Assembly: GCA_039798705.1 (NCBI GenBank)
Contig: JBDKFN010000002.1
Span: 36,597 to 100,596 of the forward strand
Length of the DNA: 64,000 bases
Reading direction: 5' to 3'
Source of the DNA: CAIKLP01 sp039798705
GTDB lineage: Bacteria; Bacteroidota; Bacteroidia; Sphingobacteriales; Sphingobacteriaceae
The notes under the pieces were generated by a model, which saw only the letters and a list, made by a program, of their open reading frames with translations, searched no databases and was not told where the DNA came from. Position numbers and translations under genes: made by a program. Below, one piece after another: positions 54,140 to 62,262 of this stretch (positions are counted from its first letter, which is position 1; every line of letters starts with the position of its first letter).

Positions 54140-56080
54140 TTATTTTAAAATCACCAGACCAAGTTCTCTTTCAAAGAATTTAATTTGTTCACGCATGGCC
54201 ATGTGTGTTTGCAAATACATGGTTGTTTCTTCTTCTGAAAGATTTTCTTTCAGTCGTTCCCCAATTTCAAAAAATAATTTTTTCGATTTATTTAAGCGCA
54301 AATGATTGAGTGCACTCTTCACCACTTTTTCTAATATCTTTTCTTCTTGAGGAATATAGATATCATGCTCTTTCCATCGTTCACTTAAATTGTGAGGCGA
54401 AGATAGTAGCGCTGCAGAAAGGGTTGCGACAATTTGATTCGAATGGTTACTAAAGAACGTTTGAGAAGGCACTACGCCATCTGCAATTGCTGCCTGAATA
54501 ATGCCAAGTAATTGAATATATGGTTCGTTTACAAATGCCAATTGTTCTTGCTCAATTACTTGCAAAATATACGCTGCAATGCTTATTGATTGAGGCTTTC
54601 CAGCTTCGTCTGCTAAGGTGATGTTTTGATTGGCGTAATTAACCAAAATTCGAATCACTTCTTTTTCCTGCGAATCGTTTGGCCTATTTTCTTTAACAAT
54701 TGGAGTAGCTTGAATTTCACTTTCAATTCCAATGGTGCTCAACTCTTCTTGGTTATTCGCTTTCTTAACTTTCTTTAAACTAAATTTATTTAGTTCGGAA
54801 AGCAATAAGCGCTCGTCCATGTCCATCAGCTTGCTGCATTCTTTTATAAATAATGAAGCCTTAATTGCATCTGGAATTTTTGCAATACTTTCTACAATGT
54901 CTCTAATTAAATCTGCTTTTTTAATTGGATCGTTGTGCGTATCTGCTAATAATAAATTAGTTTTAAATACTATAAAGTCTGATTGTGTTTTTAAAACATA
55001 TTCTTGAAAAGCAGTTCCACCAACCGAACGCACATAAGAATCCGGATCATGGCCATCAGGAAATAAAACAATTTTCACATTCAGGCCTTCTTCTAATATC
55101 ATATCAATACCCCTTAAAGAGGCCTTGATCCCTGCAGGGTCACCATCATAGAGGATCGTAATATTTTTTGTAAAGCGTCCAATTAACCTAATTTGTTCAG
55201 TGGTTAACGAAGTGCCCGATGATGCGACGACGTTTTCAATGCCAGACTGATGCAAGGAAACAACATCGGTATAACCTTCCACTAAAAAACAATTATCTAA
55301 ATCTCTTATGGTTTTTTTAGCGAAATAAATTCCATAAAGCACATTGCTCTTGTGATAAATTTCACTCTCTGGCGAATTAACATATTTTGGGCTGTTAGGA
55401 TTCGTTGCTAAAATTCTTCCGCCAAATGCAATTACCCTTCCGGTAATGTTATGTATAGGAAACATTACACGATTGCGAAACCTATCGTAAACAGATTTCT
55501 TTTCTTCGTGTAGAATACTTAATCCTGTTTCAATTAAATAGCGATCCTCGAATCCAGCTTCTTTAGCAGCTTCTGTTAAACCAGACCATTCTTGCGGACT
55601 AAAACCTAATTCGAATTTTTTTACAATGTCTTCCCTGAAAGCGCGCTCTTTAAAATAACTTAAACCAACGGTTTGGCCGTATTCAGTATTCCATAGCGTA
55701 TCAACAAAAAATTTCTTTGCAAAATCTGATGTCAACATTAAGCTTTCACGGTGATTATATTTTTCCCTATCCTCGTCAGAAATAGTTTCGTCTTCTTCAA
55801 TAGCAATATTGTATTTTTTTGCTAGCTGCCTTAGCGCATCAGGATAGGTTAGTTTTTCGTGCTCCATGATAAAGTTCACGGAATTGCCTGCTTTACCGCA
55901 ACCAAAACATTTATAAATGCCTTTGCTTGGTGAAACAGTAAACGAAGGTGTCTTTTCATTATGAAAAGGACAGTTGCCTAATAAATTCGCACCACGCTTT
56001 TTTAAATTCACAAAATCGCCTACTACTTCTTCAATAGCGGCAATTTCAAAAATTTTGTCAATGGTCTCTTTGCGAATCAT
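54140..56080 (-). CDS. dnaG: DNA primase
   Basis: A 646-residue primase. The CHC2 zinc finger is complete (Cys37, His40, Cys58, Cys61 in CPFHNEKT and CFGCGKAGN). The catalytic Toprim part shows FLVEGYTDVVSLHQSG (~262) and ILYDGDPAGIKAS (~305). The C-terminal ~190 residues are the less conserved helicase-binding domain. It makes RNA primers at the replication fork. Its start overlaps the stop of the upstream gene by one base. Confidence 0.97.
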   Translation of the reverse strand: MIRKETIDKIFEIAAIEEVVGDFVNLKKRGANLLGNCPFHNEKTPSFTVSPSKGIYKCFGCGKAGNSVNFIMEHEKLTYPDALRQLAKKYNIAIEEDETISDEDREKYNHRESLMLTSDFAKKFFVDTLWNTEYGQTVGLSYFKERAFREDIVKKFELGFSPQEWSGLTEAAKEAGFEDRYLIETGLSILHEEKKSVYDRFRNRVMFPIHNITGRVIAFGGRILATNPNSPKYVNSPESEIYHKSNVLYGIYFAKKTIRDLDNCFLVEGYTDVVSLHQSGIENVVASSGTSLTTEQIRLIGRFTKNITILYDGDPAGIKASLRGIDMILEEGLNVKIVLFPDGHDPDSYVRSVGGTAFQEYVLKTQSDFIVFKTNLLLADTHNDPIKKADLIRDIVESIAKIPDAIKASLFIKECSKLMDMDERLLLSELNKFSLKKVKKANNQEELSTIGIESEIQATPIVKENRPNDSQEKEVIRILVNYANQNITLADEAGKPQSISIAAYILQVIEQEQLAFVNEPYIQLLGIIQAAIADGVVPSQTFFSNHSNQIVATLSAALLSSPHNLSERWKEHDIYIPQEEKILEKVVKSALNHLRLNKSKKLFFEIGERLKENLSEEETTMYLQTHMAMREQIKFFERELGLVILK

Positions 56081-57012
56081 TATTTAAATGAATAGTGTTG
56101 AATGTCAAAGGTACAGATTTCTCTTTTTTTAAATGGTATATCCCAGTCACCATCATAAGAAATATGTGTCGGGACCAAGGTTTCTTCGTTTAAATAAGTC
56201 ATTTCTATGTTCATTTTAACATGAAAATCGAACGGAATGGAAGAATAGGTCATTTCAACGTAACGACCCAAAATATTCATGTTTTTGGCGTCAAATATGG
56301 TTGTCAGCTCTTGAATCATGGTTTCTCCTTGATTCCACCAGCTGATATTGTCTTTTAGTTTACATTTGAAATAATAAACAGGAATATTGCCTTGGTAGGT
56401 TGCATAGTAAAAACTGTTCTGGTAATATTTCGAAAGAGCTGGGCTAAATATTTCGGTTTTGTCACTAATTAGTGGCACTCCTTTTACAGCTTTTCCAGGT
56501 GTAAAAATTAAAGTTTTTAATTTTTCTTTATAACCCTCTTCGTCTGTTTCTTTTCTTGTTACTTTTTTATCAGCTAAAAAATCGGTATTATTTTCATTCA
56601 TGAAAATATAGGAAAACATTTTAACTGTAAACAAATCAAAATCACCATTGTATTTAAAAACTTTCCCGCTATCAGTTTTCGATAATATTTCTTGATGGTA
56701 TTTTAACCCTTCGTTTACATGTTTTATTTTTCGATAAATTTTAGCGATTTGTTTCTGGTCGTCATCGAATGTATTGATTTTATTTTCGGCAATGAACGAG
56801 TATTTTTTCAATGCTCTAAAAGCCTCGTAAAACATAGTGTCTTTAAGCATTACACTTGTAAAGTCGTTGATTGACAATCCACGTTTTGCAGTTACCGCCA
56901 TAGCTGAATCAATATTAACAGAACGCAATGTATCTGAAAAAAAAGGTTTCTTGTTTTGTGAAAAAACATTTACCGAAAGCAGTAAAAAAATTAAGACAAT
57001 TGTCTTTTTCAA
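56080..57012 (-). CDS. Secreted protein of unknown function
   Basis: A 310-residue protein with a signal peptide (TIVLIFLLLSVNVFSQN). The first ~130 residues look helical (IAKIYRKIKHVNEGLKYHQE) and the rest beta-rich, ending in repeated strands (NILGRYVEMTYSSIPFDFHV, VPTHISYDGDWDIPFKKRE). It resembles Bacteroidota periplasmic or outer-membrane-associated proteins of unknown role, and no catalytic motif is seen. It is coupled to dnaG by a one-base overlap, and a 17-base perfect hairpin lies 17 bases before its start. Confidence 0.75.
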   Translation of the reverse strand: MKKTIVLIFLLLSVNVFSQNKKPFFSDTLRSVNIDSAMAVTAKRGLSINDFTSVMLKDTMFYEAFRALKKYSFIAENKINTFDDDQKQIAKIYRKIKHVNEGLKYHQEILSKTDSGKVFKYNGDFDLFTVKMFSYIFMNENNTDFLADKKVTRKETDEEGYKEKLKTLIFTPGKAVKGVPLISDKTEIFSPALSKYYQNSFYYATYQGNIPVYYFKCKLKDNISWWNQGETMIQELTTIFDAKNMNILGRYVEMTYSSIPFDFHVKMNIEMTYLNEETLVPTHISYDGDWDIPFKKREICTFDIQHYSFK

Positions 57013-57028
57013 TTTTATATATGGCTAT

Positions 57029-57067
57029 AAACAACAAATTCTTGCGAATGGCAAGAATTTGTTGTTT
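57029..57067 (-). terminator. 17-base perfect hairpin, probable terminator of the pnt operon
   Basis: Arms at 57029-57045 and 57051-57067 are perfectly complementary (17 bases) with the loop GAATG on the plus strand. On the minus strand it begins 15 bases after the pntB stop, and its 3' arm is T-rich (TTTGTTGTTT) without a clean T-run. It is only 17 bases before the start codon of the next gene on the same strand. Confidence 0.75.
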
Positions 57068-57081
57068 GAATTATTTTTAAA

Positions 57082-58476
57082 CTACATTGTTTTTAATTCT
57101 GCGACTAAATCTGTTAGTGCTTTTTTCGCATCACCAAAAAACATGCTTGTTTTTGGGTTATAGAATAATAAGTTCTCAATGCCTGCGTAGCCGGCACTCA
57201 TAGAGCGCTTGTTTACAATAATGTGTTTTGCTTTTTCTACATCTAAAATTGGCATACCATAAATTGGTGAGCTTGGGTCGGTTTTCGCTGCAGGGTTAAC
57301 CACGTCGTTTGCGCCGACAACTAAAACCACATCTGTTTGTTCAAATTCAGAATTGATTTCTTCCATCTCAACCATTTTACCATAATCAACATTTGATTCT
57401 GCTAACAATACGTTCATGTGGCCAGGCATACGACCCGCAACTGGATGTATTGCGTATTTAACTTCTACGCCTCTTTCTTCTAATAATAATTCTAATTCAT
57501 GGATAATATGTTGTGCTTGTGCAACTGCTAATCCATAACCTGGAACAATTACTACACGTTTAGAATAGTTCATTAAAACAGCAACGTCAGTAGTGGAAAT
57601 ATCTTTAATAGAACCTGCAACATCGGCGCCATCAGCAGCAGCAGCGCTACTTCCAAACGATCCAAAAATTACACTAAACAAAGAACGGTTCATTGCTTTA
57701 CACATTACAATTGTTAACAAGGTGCCCGCTGACCCTACTAATATACCACCTGTTAACATTACTTTATTGTCATAAAGAAATCCACCAAATGCTGCAGCTA
57801 AACCTGTAAAAGAATTTAACAATGAAATTACTACTGGCATGTCTGCACCACCAATTGGAATAACAAATAGAATTCCATAAAATAATGCAGATGCAAATAA
57901 TAAATACAATAATGTGCTGCTATCCGATCCGCTCATTACCACATATGCTGCGAATGCAAATAAAGCAAACATAACAATGGTGTTGATGATATTATATTTT
58001 GGCAAACGAATTGGTTTTGCCATTGCGCCATTTAATTTTAAATACGCAATGATACTTCCAGAGAAAGAAACACTACCTATGATCATTCCGGCAAGTACAG
58101 TAACCATGGTAGATGTTTGTCCAACGCTGTGATGAAATTCCATCAAACCTATTAAAGCAGCACACGCACCGCCCATCCCATTGAACATAGAAACCAGTTC
58201 TGGCATTTTAGTCATTTGTACTTTTTTAGCAGTCAACCAGCCAATAATTGTTCCGGTTGCAATACCACCAAAAATTAAAATCATTTTAATATTATCACGA
58301 GAAGTTAATCCTTCTTTTGTATAAAGAAAGATTGTGCCAATAATTGCAATGGTCATACCAGCGGCTGCAATTAAATTTCCCTGTCTTGCTTTTTTAGGAT
58401 TACTCATCATCTTTAATCCAATAATAAAAGTAATGGAAGCGATGAGGTAAGCTATTTCTAATAAATATTGTGTCAT
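57082..58476 (-). CDS. pntB: NAD(P) transhydrogenase subunit beta
   Basis: A 464-residue subunit from the ATG at 58476 (MTQYLLEIAYLIASI), matching family length; a further upstream ATG at 58551 lies inside pntA2. About nine helices are followed by the NADP-binding domain III (~290-464) with VPGYGLAVAQAQHIIHEL, HPVAGRMPGHMNVLLAE and VGANDVVNPAA. The enzyme uses the proton gradient to move hydride from NADH to NADP+. It follows pntA2 with a 16-base gap and ends in a strong hairpin. Confidence 0.96.
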   Translation of the reverse strand: MTQYLLEIAYLIASITFIIGLKMMSNPKKARQGNLIAAAGMTIAIIGTIFLYTKEGLTSRDNIKMILIFGGIATGTIIGWLTAKKVQMTKMPELVSMFNGMGGACAALIGLMEFHHSVGQTSTMVTVLAGMIIGSVSFSGSIIAYLKLNGAMAKPIRLPKYNIINTIVMFALFAFAAYVVMSGSDSSTLLYLLFASALFYGILFVIPIGGADMPVVISLLNSFTGLAAAFGGFLYDNKVMLTGGILVGSAGTLLTIVMCKAMNRSLFSVIFGSFGSSAAAADGADVAGSIKDISTTDVAVLMNYSKRVVIVPGYGLAVAQAQHIIHELELLLEERGVEVKYAIHPVAGRMPGHMNVLLAESNVDYGKMVEMEEINSEFEQTDVVLVVGANDVVNPAAKTDPSSPIYGMPILDVEKAKHIIVNKRSMSAGYAGIENLLFYNPKTSMFFGDAKKALTDLVAELKTM

Positions 58477-58492
58477 AAAATTTTCTTTAAGA

Positions 58493-58798
58493 TTATTTCT
58501 TTTTAAACATATCCAACATTCTGTCTGTAACAACAAAACCTCCCACCACATTTAACGTTCCTAAAATCACAGCAACTGTTCCTAATGTTAATGAAATGTA
58601 ATTTGTAGCGTCGGTGTCTAGCATCACAATAATTGCTCCTACCACAACCACTCCATGAATGGCATTAGCGCCAGACATCAATGGGGTATGCAATACAGAA
58701 GGCACATGCCCGATTACTTCTACTCCTACAAATACTGCTAATATGATAAAGTAAATCATCTCACGATGCGTACTTATGAATGATAATATCTGTTCCAT
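58493..58798 (-). CDS. pntA2: NAD(P) transhydrogenase alpha subunit, membrane part (PntA2)
   Basis: A 101-residue membrane protein from the ATG at 58798 (MEQILSFISTHREMIYF), chosen because the longer frame to 58849 would run into pntA1. It has about three helices and the family motif SVLHTPLMSGANAIHGVVVVG. It is the separate C-terminal part of PntA, as in the three-subunit enzyme of Rhodospirillum. It lies 7 bases after pntA1. Confidence 0.93.
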   Translation of the reverse strand: MEQILSFISTHREMIYFIILAVFVGVEVIGHVPSVLHTPLMSGANAIHGVVVVGAIIVMLDTDATNYISLTLGTVAVILGTLNVVGGFVVTDRMLDMFKKK

Positions 58799-58805
58799 TT
58801 GTTTT

Positions 58806-59924
58806 TTATTTAATGATTGATGGATGAACTGCTGTGCCGTTGTGTACAATTAAAGAACCTTTGGTAATGTCTTCGTTTAGCTCCCAATTAAATTGGTCTT
58901 TAGTAGATAAATGAACCAATAACGTTTGAATGTTTTTTGCATATAATTCGCTTGCATTCATTGGCAATAAACTTGGAATATTACTTTCTCCAATAATGGT
59001 AACACCATTTTTTTGAATCGTTTTATTGAGCTCGCTGCCAACTACGTTTCCGCCTTGTTCAACTGCCATGTCTAAAATAACAGATCCGAATTTCATACTA
59101 GCTACCATTTCTTCAGTAACTAGTAATGGTGCTTTTTTACCAGGTATAAGTGCAGTAGTAATTACAATGTCAGCTTCTTTAATGTGTTTAGAAACCAACT
59201 CTTGTTGCATTTTCAAAAACTCATCAGAAACACCTTTTACATACCCACCTTCCATTTTTATACTTTCATCGCTTTTTACTTCGATGAATTTGCCCCCTAA
59301 AGATTGAACTTGTTCTTTTGTTTCTGGACGAATGTCACTTACTTCTACAACAGCGCCTAATCTTTTTGCGGTTGCGATGGCTTGTAGGCCTGCTACTCCC
59401 GCGCCAAAAATTACCACCTTCGCAGGACGAATTGTTCCTGCCGCAGTAGTCATCATGGGTAAAATTTTTCCCATTTCATTTGCTGCCATTAACACCGCTT
59501 TATATCCAGCTAAATTTGCTTGCGAACTAAGCGCGTCCATTTTTTGAGCGCGTGATATACGGGGAACCGCATCCATAGAAAAAGCAGATATGCCAGCGTT
59601 AGTACATGCTGCTACTAATTCGGGGTTTGTTGCTGCCCACATAAATGAAATTAGAATTGCTTCTTTTTTCATGTTTGCAATTTCTGCTGCATTAGGTGCA
59701 TTTACTTTCAATACTACATCTGCAGTTGTATAAATTTTTTGCGCATCAGTTTCGATGTTCGCTCCAGCAGCTTGATAACTTGCGTCATCAAAATATGATT
59801 TCAAACCAGCACCAGCTTCAACGCAAACTTCGTATCCAGCAGTTGTTAATTGTTTCACCACCGAGGGTGTTAAAGCCACACGATTTTCGCGCTCTTTATT
59901 TTCTTTGGGTACACAGATTTTCAA
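58806..59924 (-). CDS. pntA1: NAD(P) transhydrogenase alpha subunit, NAD-binding part (PntA1, TTG start)
   Basis: A 372-residue soluble domain I. The start is TTG at 59924 (product begins MKICVPKENKERENRVAL), the standard family N-terminus; no ATG is near. The NAD-binding fold shows VVIFGAGVAGLQAIATAKRLGA with VEVSDIR downstream (~170-200), and RPAKVVIFGAG and NIPSLLPMNASELYAKN are conserved. It binds NADH and pairs with PntB domain III. It is the first gene of the pnt operon, 66 bases after prfB. Confidence 0.95.
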   Translation of the reverse strand: MKICVPKENKERENRVALTPSVVKQLTTAGYEVCVEAGAGLKSYFDDASYQAAGANIETDAQKIYTTADVVLKVNAPNAAEIANMKKEAILISFMWAATNPELVAACTNAGISAFSMDAVPRISRAQKMDALSSQANLAGYKAVLMAANEMGKILPMMTTAAGTIRPAKVVIFGAGVAGLQAIATAKRLGAVVEVSDIRPETKEQVQSLGGKFIEVKSDESIKMEGGYVKGVSDEFLKMQQELVSKHIKEADIVITTALIPGKKAPLLVTEEMVASMKFGSVILDMAVEQGGNVVGSELNKTIQKNGVTIIGESNIPSLLPMNASELYAKNIQTLLVHLSTKDQFNWELNEDITKGSLIVHNGTAVHPSIIK

Positions 59925-59952
59925 AACGTATCGAATTAATTATGGTTAAATA

Positions 59953-59973
59953 TACTATGCCTAAGCATAAGTA
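59953..59973 (-). terminator. Weak hairpin between prfB and pntA1
   Basis: On the minus strand TACTTATGC-TTAG-GCATAGTA forms an 8-base stem with one bulged base, then TATTT. It follows the prfB stop by 17 bases. The T-run is poor, so termination is uncertain. Confidence 0.3.
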
Positions 59974-59990
59974 TCAATTTTAATATTAGT

Positions 59991-61068
59991 TTAGAATTCC
60001 ATTAAATAAGCCTTGATAAAAGGATTGAGTTCTCCGTCCAAAACTCCCTGAGCATTAGAGGTTTCCATGTTTGTTCGTAGGTCTTTCACCAATTTATAAG
60101 GGTGCAATACATAGTTCCTAATCTGAGAACCCCATTCAATTTTCTTTTTAGTGCTTTCAACGGCTTGTTTTGCTTCGTTTTTCTTCCTCAACTCCAACTC
60201 GTATAGTTGGGATTTAAGCATTTTTAAAGCTTTTTCCTTATTCTGATTTTGGGAACGCTCCTGTTGACATTCAATAATAATTCCTGATGGAGCATGTTTT
60301 AAACGAACTGCTGTTTCCACTTTATTGACGTTTTGGCCACCCTTGCCACCTGCTCTAAAAGTATCCCAACTTACATCCGCTAAATTGATATCAATTTGAA
60401 TAGAGTCGTCTACCAATGGGTAAACATATACCGAAGCAAATGAAGTATGTCTTCTTGCATTAGAATCAAATGGAGAAATTCTTACCAAACGATGCACGCC
60501 GTTTTCACCTTTCAAATATCCATATGTAAAAGCACCTTCAAACTCTAAAGTACAAGATTTAATTCCAGCACCTTCCCCTGCTTGATAATCGATTTCCCTA
60601 ACTTGATATCCGTTTTTTTCACCCCACATAATATACATACGCATCAGCATCGCTGCCCAATCGCAACTTTCTGTTCCCCCCGCGCCTGCATTGATAGTAA
60701 GCACCGCATTGAGTTGATCTTCTTCGCCACTCAGCATATTTTTAAACTCTAACTCATCTAAAGCTTTCCACGCAAGTTCCATCTGGCCCAGCATTTCAGG
60801 CTCAAGCACGGCTCCGTCTTTATAGAATTCATAAAGCACAATGGTGTCTTCGACAACTGCATTTACATTTGCAAATGCTTCTGTCCAAACTTTTTTTGCT
60901 TTAATTTGATGTAAGATTTTTTCTGCTGCTTTTTGGTCTTCCCAAAAATCTGGCGCTAAAGTTTGCGCTTGTTCTTTTTCGATCTCAATTAATTTTTGAT
61001 CGATGTCAAAGATGCCTCCTCAGAGATGTGATGCGATCTCTTAAATCCTTGATCTGTTCGTTGGTCAT
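59991..61068 (-). CDS. prfB: Peptide chain release factor 2, expressed through a programmed +1 frameshift
   Basis: The gene is in two frames. From the ATG at 61068, twenty codons run to an in-frame TGA (61006-61008). Moving +1 at that point, skipping base 61008, continues as DIDQKLIEIEKEQAQTLAPD and on to the stop at 59991, giving about 358 residues, normal for RF2. The site shows the classic signals: AGGAGG (61015-61020) three bases before CTT-TGA-C. The protein has the SPF anticodon-like motif (RISPFDSNARRH), which reads UGA, and the catalytic GGQ (RAGGKGGQNVNKVE). It releases polypeptides at UGA and UAA codons, and low RF2 favours the shift, so it is self-regulated. Confidence 0.96.
61005..61020 (-). 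promoter_or_regulatory. prfB +1 programmed frameshift site
   Basis: On the minus strand AGGAGG-CAT-CTT-TGA-C: a strong internal Shine-Dalgarno-like stimulator, a slippery CTT and the in-frame UGA stop at codon 21. This is the known RF2 autoregulation signal of many bacteria. It is striking here because Shine-Dalgarno sequences are otherwise scarce in this window. Confidence 0.95.
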
Positions 61069-61072
61069 GAAA

Positions 61073-61100
61073 CAAAAATAAGAATTTGATTGACAATGCA
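61073..61100 (-). promoter_or_regulatory. prfB promoter (TTG-N18-TATTTTTG) four bases before the ATG
   Basis: On the minus strand TTG is followed 18 bases later by TATTTTTG (61073-61080), a full match to the Bacteroidota promoter pattern. The -7 box ends four bases before the prfB ATG at 61068, so the transcript would start at or near the start codon. Confidence 0.65.
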
Positions 61101-61117
61101 AAAGTGTAAAATGCCTT

Positions 61118-61474
61118 TTAAAAGAATGCGTCTTCAAAGTGTTTAAGCTCTTTAAAAAGATGTCGTTCTTTGATGATGGCAATTATATCAAACCTTACCT
61201 CACCTCGATGACCAGAGCCTGCAAGATATGCCCTTGCAGCCCGCTTGAGGTATTTGCGTTTATCTTTATTTACGAAGTTTTCGGGGTGGCCATACTTTGA
61301 AGATCCTCTTGACTTTACCTCCACAAAAACAAGTAATTTATTCTTATAGGCAATTAAATCAATCTCTACATGGCTGAATTGATAATTTTCAGCAATTATT
61401 TGATAGCCTTCCTTCAATAGATAAGCTTTTGCAATTTGTTCTCCTTCTCTTCCAAAGTCATTATGTATAGCCAT
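61118..61474 (-). CDS. YraN family protein (UPF0102), predicted endonuclease-like
   Basis: A 118-residue protein from the ATG at 61474 (MAIHNDFGREGEQIAKAYL), the usual YraN N-terminus; the frame extends upstream to 61522 but without family sequence. The PD-(D/E)xK nuclease core is visible: VEIDLIAYKNKLLVFVEVKSR with the catalytic Asp, Glu and Lys. The family is conserved in bacteria, and its biological role is not settled. It is divergent from lipB and lies upstream of prfB on the same strand. Confidence 0.9.
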   Translation of the reverse strand: MAIHNDFGREGEQIAKAYLLKEGYQIIAENYQFSHVEIDLIAYKNKLLVFVEVKSRGSSKYGHPENFVNKDKRKYLKRAARAYLAGSGHRGEVRFDIIAIIKERHLFKELKHFEDAFF

Positions 61475-61479
61475 ATCAA

Positions 61480-61508
61480 TTGTACAATCTATAAAGTTTG
61501 TAACTTTG
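61480..61508 (+). promoter_or_regulatory. Promoter of the lipB operon (TTG-N18-TAACTTTG)
   Basis: TTG at 61480-61482 and an exact -7 box TAACTTTG at 61501-61508, 18 bases apart, lie 22 bases before the lipB start codon. The -33 part overlaps the 5' region of divergent yraN. It is one of the best matches in the window. Confidence 0.65.
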
Positions 61509-61530
61509 TATTTAAACTTCAATTGCTTTT

Positions 61531-62262
61531 ATGCAAGATTTAATATCAGCTGAGACTAAAAAAATACCCGTCGAATTTCAAGAATGGGGTTTAATTGATT
61601 ACCAAGAGGCATGGGATCAACAAGAGAAATTGTTTGCTGAAATTGTTCAAATTAAAACGGCAAACAGAACAAATAATAGCAATGATCCTACTAAAAATTA
61701 TTTGATATTTTGCGAGCATCCGCCGGTATATACTTTAGGTAAAAGCGGAAAAATGGAACACCTACTTTTAGATGAAAAAGGATTAGTTGATAACCATGCG
61801 CGTTTCTATAAAATAAATCGAGGTGGAGATATTACTTATCACGGACCAGGACAAATTGTAGGTTATCCTATTTTAAATTTAGACTACTTTTTTACAGATA
61901 TTCATAAATATTTAAGGCTACTAGAAGAAGCGGTGATATTGACGCTAGCAGAATATGGAATTCAAGGAGGTCGGTCTGAAGGTCAAACAGGTGTATGGTT
62001 AGAGAGCGACAATCCTTTTAAGGCTAGAAAAATTTGCGCTATGGGCGTAAGGTGTAGTAGATGGGTAACCATGCATGGTTTTGCATTTAATGTGAATACT
62101 AATTTAGCGCATTTTAAAAATATTATTCCATGTGGAATCGATGACAAAGCGGTGACATCTATGGAAGCTGAACTTGGCGAAAAAGTTGATTTTGAATTAG
62201 TGAAAATAAAACTAAAAAAACATTTGGCCGATTTATTTGAAATGGAAATTATAGCATCATGA
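61531..62262 (+). CDS. lipB: Lipoyl(octanoyl) transferase
   Basis: A 243-residue enzyme that moves octanoyl groups from ACP to lipoate-dependent proteins. Conserved features are RGGDITYHGPGQIVGYP (~97-113), ARKICAMGVR with the active-site Lys167, and PCGI with the catalytic Cys201. Length is normal. The serine hydrolase gene begins in its stop codon (ATGA overlap of four bases), so the two are translationally coupled, although no functional link is known. Confidence 0.95.
   Translation: MQDLISAETKKIPVEFQEWGLIDYQEAWDQQEKLFAEIVQIKTANRTNNSNDPTKNYLIFCEHPPVYTLGKSGKMEHLLLDEKGLVDNHARFYKINRGGDITYHGPGQIVGYPILNLDYFFTDIHKYLRLLEEAVILTLAEYGIQGGRSEGQTGVWLESDNPFKARKICAMGVRCSRWVTMHGFAFNVNTNLAHFKNIIPCGIDDKAVTSMEAELGEKVDFELVKIKLKKHLADLFEMEIIAS

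Noticed and set aside
59991..60839. Short RF2 lacking its N-terminus, possible pseudogene
   Set aside because: The missing part lies in the next frame through a complete programmed +1 frameshift signal, so the gene is intact.
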